Origin: UBA5704 sp036264355
GTDB lineage: Bacteria; Acidobacteriota; Thermoanaerobaculia; Multivoradales; UBA5704
DNA: 64,000 bases
Reading direction: 5' to 3'
NCBI GenBank assembly: GCA_036264355.1
Contig: DATARD010000048.1
Location: 6,283 to 70,282 of the forward strand
Each line of letters starts with the position of its first letter. The stretch's first letter is position 1. The translations under genes and the position numbers were made by a program. Under the pieces are notes generated by a model. It was given only the letters and a program-made list of their open reading frames with translations, had not been told where the DNA came from and made no database searches. This document shows positions 32,311 to 43,384 of the stretch, piece by piece.

Positions 32311-33120
32311 TCAGAAGCCGAGCACGCCGGCGAGCGCGCCGGCCAGGTTGCGGTTGGACGACAGCGTCGGCCCCTTGAAGCCGCGGCCGAGCGGCGCGCC
32401 GCCGCGGGTGAGGAAGACGCCGCCAGCTTCTTCCAGGATCGGCTTGATCGCGGCGACGTCATGATAGTGGACGGTCCCCTCGATCATGGCGTCGCAGCGC
32501 CCTTCGGCCACCAGCATGTGGCCCCACCAGTCGCCGAAGCCGCGGGTGCGGCCGGCCCGTGCGACGAGATCGCCGAAAGCGGGCCACAGGCCGCTGCGCT
32601 GGAAGTGCACCAATCCGCCATGCTGCACGAAGGCGTCTTCGACGACCGCGGTCTCGCTGACCCGGAGCCGCCGCTCGCGGCAAGTCGCCGGATCGGTCCC
32701 TTGGCCAGCCCAGGAGCCGGCGCCGCGGACGGCACACCAGGTCGCGTCCAGGATGACGGCGTGGACGACGCCGAGGACCAGCTCGCCGTCGAGCTCCAGG
32801 CCGATCAGGGTGGCGAAGTAGGGGAGACCGGCGACGAAGTTGCGCGTGCCGTCGAGCGGATCGATCACCCAGCGGTCGCGCTCATCGCCTTCCTGGCCGT
32901 ACTCTTCGCCCAGCAGCCCGAGATCCGGGGTCGCCCGGCGGAGCGCCTCGCGGATCGCCTCCTCGGAGCCGCGGTCCGCCTGGGTCACCAGCGAGGTGTC
33001 CGCCTTGCGCTCCACGGCGAGGCCGGCGGAGCGGAAATGCTCGCGGTGGATGGCACCGGCGCGGCGGCAGGCGTCGAGAGCCGCGGCGAGGAGGCGCTCG
33101 GAGTCGGAGAGTGAGGTCAT
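32311..33120 (-). CDS. Inositol-monophosphatase-family phosphatase (possibly histidinol-phosphatase)
   Basis: 269 residues (ATG at 33120; 33123 also possible). The Mg-binding motifs of the IMPase family are present: GLLGEEYG, WVIDPLDGTRNFVAG and DVAAIKPILEEAGG. The form WGHMLVAEGRCDAMIEGTVHYHDVAAIKPILEEAGG is close to HisN-type histidinol-phosphatases rather than true inositol phosphatases. Cytoplasmic. It lies between the TruC-like gene and the aminotransferase gene on the minus strand, in a likely operon. Confidence 0.85.
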   Translation of the reverse strand: MTSLSDSERLLAAALDACRRAGAIHREHFRSAGLAVERKADTSLVTQADRGSEEAIREALRRATPDLGLLGEEYGQEGDERDRWVIDPLDGTRNFVAGLPYFATLIGLELDGELVLGVVHAVILDATWCAVRGAGSWAGQGTDPATCRERRLRVSETAVVEDAFVQHGGLVHFQRSGLWPAFGDLVARAGRTRGFGDWWGHMLVAEGRCDAMIEGTVHYHDVAAIKPILEEAGGVFLTRGGAPLGRGFKGPTLSSNRNLAGALAGVLGF

Positions 33121-33141
33121 CATCGGCAGGCCACCGCGACT

Positions 33142-33828
33142 CTACTCTGACTGGCTCGGCACCGCCATGCCCATCGCGCGGAGCGGACCGGCGAGATCGT
33201 CCGGGACCGGCGCGAAGATGCGGAGCGGACGGCGGTCGAAAGGATGCTCGAACCCGATCTCCAGAGCGTGTAGCGCCAAGCGGTGCAGGCCGAAGCGTTC
33301 CCGGAACAGCCGGTTGTGCTCTCCCTTGCCGTAGCGCACGTCGCCGATCAGCGGATGGCTCAAGTGCTTGAGGTGGCGGCGGATCTGGTGCAGGCGGCCG
33401 GTCTGCGGGCGGACCTCCAGGAGGGCGTAGCGCTCGAAGGTGGCGAGGCGGCGGAATTCGGTCACCGCCGGCACGCGCGGTCCGTGCGGCGAATTGGGTA
33501 ACCTCGGGACGGGATGATCGATGACGCCTTCTTCCGGCGGAATGCCGCGCACCAGGGCCAGATAGCGCTTGCGGACAGTGCCGGCGATCCACTGCTCCTG
33601 CAGTCGGCGGGCGGTCCCGGAGTCGAGCGCGAAGACGAGGACGCCGCTCGTCGCGCGGTCGAGGCGGTGGACGGGAAAAACTCTCCGGCCGAGCCGGTCG
33701 CGCACCACGGTGAGGGCCACGATCCGTTCCCGCGACCAGCCGCGATGGACGGCGATTCCCGACGGCTTGCCCACGGCGACCAGGGAGTCGTCGCGATAGA
33801 GCAGCGGAAAGGCGTCACAGTCAGGCAT
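33142..33828 (-). CDS. truC: RluA-family pseudouridine synthase, TruC-like
   Basis: 228 residues. Features: LLYRDDSLVAVGKPSGIAVHRGW, the active-site block VHRLDRATSGVLVFAL (Asp nucleophile), KRYLALVRG, PQTGRLHQIRRHLKHLSHPLIGDVRYG and LHALEIGFEHPF. Order and spacing match TruC, which makes pseudouridine 65 in tRNA; other RluA-type rRNA targets are possible. There is no S4 domain, as in TruC. It is divergent from the sigma-54 activator gene, with promoters in a 23-bp gap. Confidence 0.88.
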   Translation of the reverse strand: MPDCDAFPLLYRDDSLVAVGKPSGIAVHRGWSRERIVALTVVRDRLGRRVFPVHRLDRATSGVLVFALDSGTARRLQEQWIAGTVRKRYLALVRGIPPEEGVIDHPVPRLPNSPHGPRVPAVTEFRRLATFERYALLEVRPQTGRLHQIRRHLKHLSHPLIGDVRYGKGEHNRLFRERFGLHRLALHALEIGFEHPFDRRPLRIFAPVPDDLAGPLRAMGMAVPSQSE

Positions 33829-33836
33829 TCAGCAGT

Positions 33837-33842
33837 TACAAT
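33837..33842 (+). promoter_or_regulatory. -10 box (TACAAT) for the sigma-54 activator gene
   Basis: TACAAT with a 9-nt gap to the ATG at 33852. At 17-bp spacing upstream is GTCACA (33814-33819), a 4/6 match to TTGACA. Confidence 0.5.
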
Positions 33843-33851
33843 CCCCACCAC

Positions 33852-35474
<1,623 letters not shown>

Positions 35475-35483
35475 AAGGGAACC

Positions 35484-35505
35484 GGCGCCCGCCGGAGCGG
35501 GCGCC
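35484..35505. terminator. Hairpin between convergent genes
   Basis: GGCGCCCGC-CGGA-GCGGGCGCC, a perfect 9-bp stem with a tetraloop between the sigma-54 activator (+) and the helicase (-). No T run follows. Confidence 0.45.
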
Positions 35506-35519
35506 TTGGGTAATCCTGC

Positions 35520-37145
<1,626 letters not shown>

Positions 37146-37387
37146 CGTGTCGTTTACAGTCTTTCCGAGGCGCACGCACCAAGCTTAGGGTCGCGCTTCG
37201 CGCTCTTTCAGTTTCCGGCGAAAATCGGGGGAACGGGGGACTTGCCGGTGAGGCCGCCGCTCGGGCTCCAGGGGGAGCCGCTTCTTCCGCTGTGCGCGCC
37301 GCCCGGCTCAGGGTTTGGTTCTAAACACCGGAGCATCCTGCGACGCACGTAAAGCGTCTCACATCCGGAACGATTCGGCAAGCCGTC

Positions 37388-38062
37388 CTATTCCGACGAC
37401 AAATCCAACGGCTTGGAGGATTCGGGAGAAGCCGGAGCGCGGCGGGCACGCACGACCTCCCAGACGGCCGGCACCAGCGACAAGGCGATGATGGCCAGCA
37501 CCACCAGGGAGAAGTTCTTCTTGACGATCTCCAAACCGCCGAAGAGACGGCCGGCCAGCGTGCAGAGCAGCACCCAGGCGACGCCGCCGACGAGGTTGAA
37601 GCTCATGAACCGGCCGTAGCTCATGCGTCCGACGCCGGCCACGAACGGCGCCAGGGTGCGGACGATGGGCACGAAACGGGCGATGATGATCGTCTTGCCG
37701 CCGTACTTCTCGTAGAACTCGTGCGTATAGGCGAGATGCTTCGGCTTGATCAGCCGCCTCGACGCCAGGAGGCGCGCGCCGAGGAAATGTCCGATCCAGT
37801 AGTTGGCGGTATCGCCCAGCACGGCGGCGAGGATGAGAACCGCCAGGAGGATCCAGAGAGACAACTGTCCGGCCGCCGCGAACGCTCCGGCGGCGAACAG
37901 TAGCGAATCGCCGGGCAGGAATGGGGTCACCACCAAGCCGGTCTCGCAGAAGACGATGCCGAACAGCAACAGATACGTCCAGCCGCCATACGTCTCCAGG
38001 ATCGGCTGCAGGTGCTTGTCGAGATGCAGAAAGAGGTCGATCAGGTGGCGCAGGACGTCCAT
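37388..38062 (-). CDS. DedA-family membrane protein
   Basis: 224 residues with about five membrane segments. Start at 38062 (MDVLRHLIDLFLHLDKHL). DedA features: GIVFCETGLVVTPFLPGDSLLFAAGA, DTANYWIGHFLGARLLASRRLIKPKHLAYTHEFYEKYGGKTIIIARFVPIVRTLAPFVAGVGRMSYGRF. The conserved acidic E/D and the R-x3-P-x3-R-T positions needed for function are present. DedA proteins are undecaprenyl-phosphate or phospholipid flippases in the inner membrane. The frame opens further upstream but without family similarity. The 240-bp gap to rhlE holds no gene. Confidence 0.92.
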   Translation of the reverse strand: MDVLRHLIDLFLHLDKHLQPILETYGGWTYLLLFGIVFCETGLVVTPFLPGDSLLFAAGAFAAAGQLSLWILLAVLILAAVLGDTANYWIGHFLGARLLASRRLIKPKHLAYTHEFYEKYGGKTIIIARFVPIVRTLAPFVAGVGRMSYGRFMSFNLVGGVAWVLLCTLAGRLFGGLEIVKKNFSLVVLAIIALSLVPAVWEVVRARRAPASPESSKPLDLSSE

Positions 38063-38170
38063 GGCGGGCGGAAGCCTACGGGTTGGGGGGCGGATTTGTC
38101 CAGCGACGAGAATGGGGCGTGCTAAAGTTGGCGTAGAAGTGGGAGCCTCTTGGCTCCCCCGGAGAAAGAC

Positions 38171-38623
38171 ATGGAAGTTCGACCCGACCTCGTCGTCTAT
38201 GGCCGCGACAGTCAGTTGGTCTCTGCTGTGGAGATCAGGAACAAGCGGGGTGCGTCCCGGGAATGGGCCACCCAGATGCGCTGGAATCTCCTGTCGCATG
38301 AGATCTTCCGGGCCGCCAGATTCCTTCTCCTCGCCACCCCGGACAGGGTGTACCTCTGGAAGGCCGCTGAAGGGAAGCCTGTGCCGGCGCCTCCCGATTT
38401 CGAGGCGGACGGGAGAGCTCTCTTCGCCCCGTATGTGCGACGGGCTGGCCTGAGCCCGGAGACGATCAGCGCGAATGCGTTCGAGCTGATCGTCGGGAAC
38501 TGGTTGAGCTCTTTGATCCTCGGGATCGAACCGGCCGCCGGCGAGACACAGCCCTGGTTGGTGGCTTCCGGTTTTCTGGCGGCCGTGCAAGGCGGTCGGA
38601 CTGAGCATCAGCTCGCGGCGTGA
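38171..38623 (+). CDS. Uncharacterised PD-(D/E)XK-like protein
   Basis: 150 residues from the ATG at 38171, preceded by GGAGA. The beginning EVRPDLVVYGRDSQLVSAVEIRNKRG has the D...(E)xxxK spacing of a restriction-like nuclease core, followed by a helical part (WATQMRWNLLSHEIFRAARFLLLATPDRVYLWKA). It could be a small nuclease or an effector. The next gene, a PIN-like fragment, starts with GTG overlapping its TGA, so it was formerly a coupled pair. Function is inferred only. Confidence 0.5.
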   Translation: MEVRPDLVVYGRDSQLVSAVEIRNKRGASREWATQMRWNLLSHEIFRAARFLLLATPDRVYLWKAAEGKPVPAPPDFEADGRALFAPYVRRAGLSPETISANAFELIVGNWLSSLILGIEPAAGETQPWLVASGFLAAVQGGRTEHQLAA

Positions 38624-38874
38624 ACGTCTACGTCGAATCGAATTTCGTCCTTGAGATGGTTCTCGCGCAGGAGCAGTGTCCAAGCTGCGAGAGCCTGCTG
38701 GATCTCTGCGAGTCTGGTGCCGCTCGGCTGGTCATTCCTGCCTGCGCACTCTCCGAGCCGCTCTCGGCATCGGCCGCCTCGTCCAAGTGTCCACGGACCG
38801 TGAGGTTGATCTCAACGCGGTGTTGGCCGAGGTGCGCCCTCACCGCAAATACCCAAGCGCCCGCAGCTTGGTGA
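38620..38874 (+). pseudogene. Truncated PIN-domain fragment (frameshifted)
   Basis: NVYVESNFVLEMVLAQEQCPSCESLLDLCESGAARLVIPACALSEP looks like the first half of a PIN domain (D/E at the start, E after the third strand), and GTGA couples it to the gene before. After SEP the family-like sequence (LGIGRLVQVSTDREVDLNAVLAEVRP) continues in another frame, ending at 38879. The 3' end overlaps the convergent sulfatase-like gene. It is probably a decayed gene; a sequencing error could also explain one shift. Confidence 0.55.
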
Positions 38875-40981
38875 TGTGATTCCACTCCAGATAAGTGGCC
38901 CCCAGGGCGTTGTCGCCGGTGATGTAGCGGCCACGGTCCTTCTTCCTCTGCTCCAGCTCGCGCTCTCCCAGAGTCCGCAGAGAAGCCACGACGTCGGGTT
39001 GCGCGGCGGCGAGGTTGTGGGTCTCTCCAGGGTCCTGCTCAAGGTTGTAGAGTTCCAGCGGCGGACCGGGCTCGCGGGGGACGATGAGCTTCCACGGGCC
39101 GCGGCGGACGGACCAGCGGGATTGGCCATGGAGGATGACGTCGGCGAGGAGGAGCGGCCGGGTCTGCGGGGCTCCCTTGGCTCCCTTGGCTCCAGTAACG
39201 AGAGGCAGGAGGTCCTGGCCCTGGCTCGGCGGCGGCTCGATGCCCATCAGGTGGATCAGGGTCGGGAAGAGGTCCACCGTCTGCACCGGACCTTCCAGGA
39301 CGGCCGGCGCGTGGCCGGGGATGCGCACCAGGGCGGGCACGTGCAGCAGCTCCTGGTAGAGGGTGTGCCCGTGGTCGCCGTTCGCTTCGTAGCCCCACTG
39401 GTTTTCGCGCTCGGTGCGCGTCCAGAGCTCTTCGCCGTGGTCGCTCACGAAAGCGACGATCGTGTCATCGTCCAGACCCAGGTCGTGGAGGCCGGCGAGG
39501 AAGCGGCCGATCTGGCGGTCGGTGTAGAGGATCTCGCCGCGATACAAAGCGGCATACCACTGCCGGTCTTCCGCTGGCGGCATCGGCATCTCGGGGCGGC
39601 GGTCGACCGAGCAGCCGAGGCTGCCGTGATAACCCGGGGCGAAGCGCGCGGTCGCTTCCCGGCATTCGGGCTCCGGCGGCTCGTAGGGGTTGTGCGGATC
39701 GAAGATGTGGAGATAGAGGAAGAAGCGGCGGTCGGAGCCGTACTGCTTCAACCCGGCGAGCGCACGGTCCACCAGCGGGCCGGCCTTCTCTTCCAGGGAG
39801 GCGTACTCCTCGAAGCCCTGCTCCAGACCGAAAGCGGGGTTTACATAGATGTTGTGGTAGACGCCGAAGGTGTAGACCCCGGAGTCGCGCAGCACCTCGG
39901 CCAGGGTGTGGACACCGCCGGTCAGGCCGGTGGGGGCGAACTCGCCGTAGCGGATGCCGGCGCCGTGGGTCTGCGGCTGGAGGCCGGTCATCAGCGAGGA
40001 GACGCTCGGCAACGTCCACGGCGACGGAGAGGTCATTTCGGCGAAGCGCACGCTCTGCGCCGCCAGGCGGTCGATGTTGGGGGTGATGTTGTCGCGGCTG
40101 CCATAGGCTCCCACCAGATCGGCGCGCACGGTGTCGACGAGGATGACCACCAGGTTCTTGCCCTGCTTGCGGCCAGGGGTCACCACCAGCGGATCGCCCC
40201 ACAGCGCCGCGCCCTCGGGCAACGGCTCGCCGGCGCGCCGGACGTCCACCTCCAGTGCCAGCTTGCCGCCGCCGCCCGGGAGCTTCCGGCGCACCAGCCG
40301 CCACCCCTCGGCGCCGCCCGAGGCGTCGAGCGTCTCCTCCAGCCAGAGGTCGCGCCGGCCGCCCTGCTCCAGCCAGGCACGGAAGACGGCCCGCACGCCC
40401 GGCCGGTCGTATTCCGGAACGATGCCGAGATGCGCCTCGAACGTCGCACCGGCCGGCAGCCTGTCGGGCAACGCCACTTCGATGCGCCCGAGGCCGGGGA
40501 GGGAAGGCCGGCTTTCACCTTTCAGGGACATCGAGCGGTAGGCGCCGCGGGCGGGATCGCCGGTCAGCTCGAGGACGTCCATGGCGCCCTTGTCGACGCC
40601 GAAGCGCAGGGCCTCCACGCGGCCGGTCCAGTAGGGCTCGCGGCGCAGGTCGATCGCATAGGAGTGCTCGCTGCCGTCCGGCGCCATCGGAAAGCTCAGG
40701 GTGCGGAAGGGCGGAAAGCCATGATCGCCGGCCAGCTTCCACGACACCGTCGCCATCGTCGCGCTGCCGCGGGCGCGGAGCCGCAATCCGGCGATCCGCG
40801 CCGCGTTCAGGTTGGTGTCGAGCTGATAGGGCGCATCCAGGCTCACGGACCCCGGCGGCAGGGCGACCGGCTCGGTCTTCTCGACCTGCACCAGGCTGCC
40901 CAGGCGGACCAGCGTGCGCGGCGAGGAATCGCAGGCCGCGCCCAGGAGGGCGGCGAGCGCCAGGACGAGAAGCCGTTTCAC
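38840..40981 (-). CDS. Sulfatase-fold lipoprotein without the usual catalytic cysteine
   Basis: About 713 residues. Lipoprotein signal from a GTG at 40981 (KRLLVLALAALLGAAC). An N-terminal beta-rich part of about 270 residues precedes the alkaline-phosphatase-superfamily domain: VVILVDTVRADLVGAYGSRDNITPNIDRLAAQSVRF, SPSPWTLPSVSSLMTG, FFLYLHIFDPHNPYEPP, AFVSDHGEELW and PALVRIPG. Metal ligands D and H are present (DTVRAD, SDHGEE). In true sulfatases the S/T-x-P-S region has a Cys or Ser turned into formylglycine; here the site is PWTLPS with Thr/Ser, so a phosphotransferase or phosphatase is as likely. The start GTG overlaps the mnmA stop. Confidence 0.8.
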   Translation of the reverse strand: MKRLLVLALAALLGAACDSSPRTLVRLGSLVQVEKTEPVALPPGSVSLDAPYQLDTNLNAARIAGLRLRARGSATMATVSWKLAGDHGFPPFRTLSFPMAPDGSEHSYAIDLRREPYWTGRVEALRFGVDKGAMDVLELTGDPARGAYRSMSLKGESRPSLPGLGRIEVALPDRLPAGATFEAHLGIVPEYDRPGVRAVFRAWLEQGGRRDLWLEETLDASGGAEGWRLVRRKLPGGGGKLALEVDVRRAGEPLPEGAALWGDPLVVTPGRKQGKNLVVILVDTVRADLVGAYGSRDNITPNIDRLAAQSVRFAEMTSPSPWTLPSVSSLMTGLQPQTHGAGIRYGEFAPTGLTGGVHTLAEVLRDSGVYTFGVYHNIYVNPAFGLEQGFEEYASLEEKAGPLVDRALAGLKQYGSDRRFFLYLHIFDPHNPYEPPEPECREATARFAPGYHGSLGCSVDRRPEMPMPPAEDRQWYAALYRGEILYTDRQIGRFLAGLHDLGLDDDTIVAFVSDHGEELWTRTERENQWGYEANGDHGHTLYQELLHVPALVRIPGHAPAVLEGPVQTVDLFPTLIHLMGIEPPPSQGQDLLPLVTGAKGAKGAPQTRPLLLADVILHGQSRWSVRRGPWKLIVPREPGPPLELYNLEQDPGETHNLAAAQPDVVASLRTLGERELEQRKKDRGRYITGDNALGATYLEWNHITKLRALGYLR

Positions 40982-42087
40982 AGGCGGCCTTGAATCCAGC
41001 AACCGCCGAGGACCCAGGTGCCCTGATAGAAGACCGCGGCCTGTCCGGGGGTGACGCCGCGCTGCGGCTCGGCGAAGTCGATTTCCACCGCTCCATCCTC
41101 CCGCGGGCGGATGAGCGCCGGCACACCGGGATGCCGGGAGCGGATGCGCACCGTGGCCTCGACCGGTCCCGCCGGCGCGCGGCCGATCCAATGCAGCCGC
41201 TCGCCGCGCAGGCCGGGGGCGAGCAGCTCCTCCTCCGGACCCACCAACACGCGGTTCTCCTCCGGCTCGATGGCGAGCACGAAGAGCGGGCTCTTCGCGG
41301 CGAGGCCCAATCCGCGCCGCTGGCCCACCGTGTAGCGGTAGTAGGGCTGCCCCTCGCCGAGCTCCGCGCCCGCGGCGTTCACCAGCCGCGCCGGCTGCTC
41401 CAGCCGCGCCGCCGCTCCCGCGAAGCGGTCGGGGTGCTCGGCGACCTGTGCCTCGACGAACTCGCGCACGCCGCCGGCCACGAAACAGACCTCCATGCTC
41501 TCGCCCTTCTCGGCCACCACCAGGCCGGCCCGGCGGGCGATCTCCCGCACCTCCGGCTTGGTCATCCCGCCGAGCGGAAAGAGCGACGCCGCGAGCTGCT
41601 CGCGAGACAGCTCGAAGAGGTAGTAGCTCTGGTCCTTGTCCGGATCGAGCGCGGTGTGCAGCTCCGGCCCGTCCGGCCCGTCAATGATCCGCGCATAGTG
41701 GCCGGTCGCCACCCGCTCGGCGCCGAACGTCCGCGCCTTCTCCAGCAGGAGGTCGAACTTGATCCAGGTGTTGCAGCGCACGCAGGGGCTCGGCGTCCGC
41801 CCGGCGAGGTAGTCGCTGACGAAGGGATCCACCACCTGCTGCCGGAACTCCTGATCCATGCGCAGCGTGTAGTGCGGAATGCCCGCCTGCTGCGCCACCC
41901 GCTTGGCATCGCCCAGGTCGAGCGCGCCGCAGCAGCGGCCGTGCGCCTCGACGGTCGACTGGTCCCAGAGCAGCATGGAGAGACCGACCACCGGCCGGCC
42001 GGACTGCGCGAGCAGCCAGGCGGTCACCGAGGAATCGAGGCCGCCGCTCATCGCGACCGCGGTCAGACCCGTCTCCATCGTCTCCAT
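40978..42087 (-). CDS. mnmA: tRNA 2-thiouridine(34) synthase MnmA
   Basis: 369 residues. MnmA adds sulphur to uridine-34 of Lys, Glu and Gln tRNAs. The start motif TAVAMSGGLDSSVTAWLLAQ holds the PP-loop SGGxDS; the catalytic cysteines are in PSPCVRCNTWIKF and ESMEVCFVA, and RTPSPCVRCN, TGHYARI, DPDKDQSYYLF, GQRRGLG and HWIGRAPAGP are family blocks. It receives sulphur through the cysteine desulfurase encoded directly upstream. ATG at 42087 overlaps its stop by one base (TGATG). The much longer frame upstream to 43677 is a shadow. Confidence 0.95.
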   Translation of the reverse strand: METMETGLTAVAMSGGLDSSVTAWLLAQSGRPVVGLSMLLWDQSTVEAHGRCCGALDLGDAKRVAQQAGIPHYTLRMDQEFRQQVVDPFVSDYLAGRTPSPCVRCNTWIKFDLLLEKARTFGAERVATGHYARIIDGPDGPELHTALDPDKDQSYYLFELSREQLAASLFPLGGMTKPEVREIARRAGLVVAEKGESMEVCFVAGGVREFVEAQVAEHPDRFAGAAARLEQPARLVNAAGAELGEGQPYYRYTVGQRRGLGLAAKSPLFVLAIEPEENRVLVGPEEELLAPGLRGERLHWIGRAPAGPVEATVRIRSRHPGVPALIRPREDGAVEIDFAEPQRGVTPGQAAVFYQGTWVLGGCWIQGRL

Positions 42088-43274
42088 CACGCTCCTCCAC
42101 CTGCCGCAGACATCGCGCCGGCCGGCGCCAGGCGGCGGATCGCCTCGACCTCGCGGGCGAGCGCGGCGAGGAAGGCCTCGACCTCCTCCGGCCGGTTGGT
42201 CATGCCGAAGCTGACGCGGAGCGACGACAGCGCCTCCTCGCGCGACAGGCCGATGGCAAGGAGCGTCTTGCTCGGCTCGACCGTGCCGGACGAGCAGGCC
42301 GAGCCGGTCGACACCGCGAAGCCGGCGATGTCGAGGCGGATGAGCAGCGCCTCCCCCTCGACGCCGGGGAAGGCCACATGCGAGGTGTTCGGCAGGCGCG
42401 GCGAGCCGGTGCAGTGGAGGAGTGCACCCGGCACCCGCCGCGGCAGCCCGGCCTCGAACGCGTCGCGCAGGGCCGCCAGATGGGCCGTGCGCGCCGGCAG
42501 CTCGGCGGTGGCCGCCGCCGCGGCGGCGCCCAGGCCGGCGAGAGCGGGCACGTTCTCCGTGCTCGCCCGCCGCCGCCGCTCCTGGCTGCCGCCCACCAGC
42601 AGTGGAGAGATCTCCACGCCCTTGCGCACCCACAGGGCGGCGGCGCCCAGGGGGCCATGAAATTTGTGAGCACCGAGCGTGAGGAAGTCGACGCCGAGCG
42701 CCTCGACGCTCACCGGGATCTTGCCCACCGCCTGCACCGCGTCGCAGAGCACGGGGATCCCCCGCTCGCGGCAGGCCGCAATGGCCGCAGACAGCGCCGC
42801 CACCGGCTGCACGGTGCCGATCTCGTTGTTGGCGAGCATCAGGCAGACCAGCCGGGTGTCGGGCCGGAGCGCCGCGAGGACCGACTCGGCGGCGACCACG
42901 CCGTCCGTTCCGGGGGACACCCGCGTCACCTCGAAGCCGCCGTCCTTCTCCAGGCGCGCCGCCGCCTCGCGGATCGACGGATGCTCGAAGGAGGAGATCA
43001 CCAGGTGGCCCGAAGCTGTAGCACGCGCCACATGGAACAGCACCGCGTTGTTCGCCTCCGTGCCCGACGCCGTGAACACCACCTCCGGCGGCCGGGCGCC
43101 GAGCAGCGCCGCGACCTTCTCCCGTGCCTCTTCCACCGCGTTGCGGGCCGCTTGGCCGAAGCGGTGGATGGACGACGGGTTGCCGTGCTGCGTGCCGAGC
43201 CACGGCAGCATCGCCTCCCGGGCGGCAGGATGCAGCGGCGTCGTCGCGTTGTGGTCGAGATACACGGAAGCCAT
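42087..43274 (-). CDS. Cysteine desulfurase (IscS/NifS class)
   Basis: 395 residues. Blocks: MASVYLDHNATTPLHPAAREAMLPWLG, FTASGTEANNAVL, SSFEHPS, LANNEIGTVQPV, DAVQAVGKIPVSVEALGVDFLTLGAHKFHGPLG (PLP lysine) and the active-site loop STGSACSSGTVEPS with the persulfide cysteine. It takes sulphur from L-cysteine and passes it to MnmA (encoded just downstream) and to iron-sulphur clusters. The pair makes a complete s2U-tRNA thiolation unit. Confidence 0.94.
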   Translation of the reverse strand: MASVYLDHNATTPLHPAAREAMLPWLGTQHGNPSSIHRFGQAARNAVEEAREKVAALLGARPPEVVFTASGTEANNAVLFHVARATASGHLVISSFEHPSIREAAARLEKDGGFEVTRVSPGTDGVVAAESVLAALRPDTRLVCLMLANNEIGTVQPVAALSAAIAACRERGIPVLCDAVQAVGKIPVSVEALGVDFLTLGAHKFHGPLGAAALWVRKGVEISPLLVGGSQERRRRASTENVPALAGLGAAAAAATAELPARTAHLAALRDAFEAGLPRRVPGALLHCTGSPRLPNTSHVAFPGVEGEALLIRLDIAGFAVSTGSACSSGTVEPSKTLLAIGLSREEALSSLRVSFGMTNRPEEVEAFLAALAREVEAIRRLAPAGAMSAAGGGA

Positions 43275-43384
43275 GGCGAGAGTATTCTAACCGGAGGACC
43301 GGCGGCCACGGCACAAGGTTTGAATAAGCCGGGGGATCGTCGGCCTTGTGTCGTCCTCCGGACGTGTCCTCGAAAGGTGTTTGT

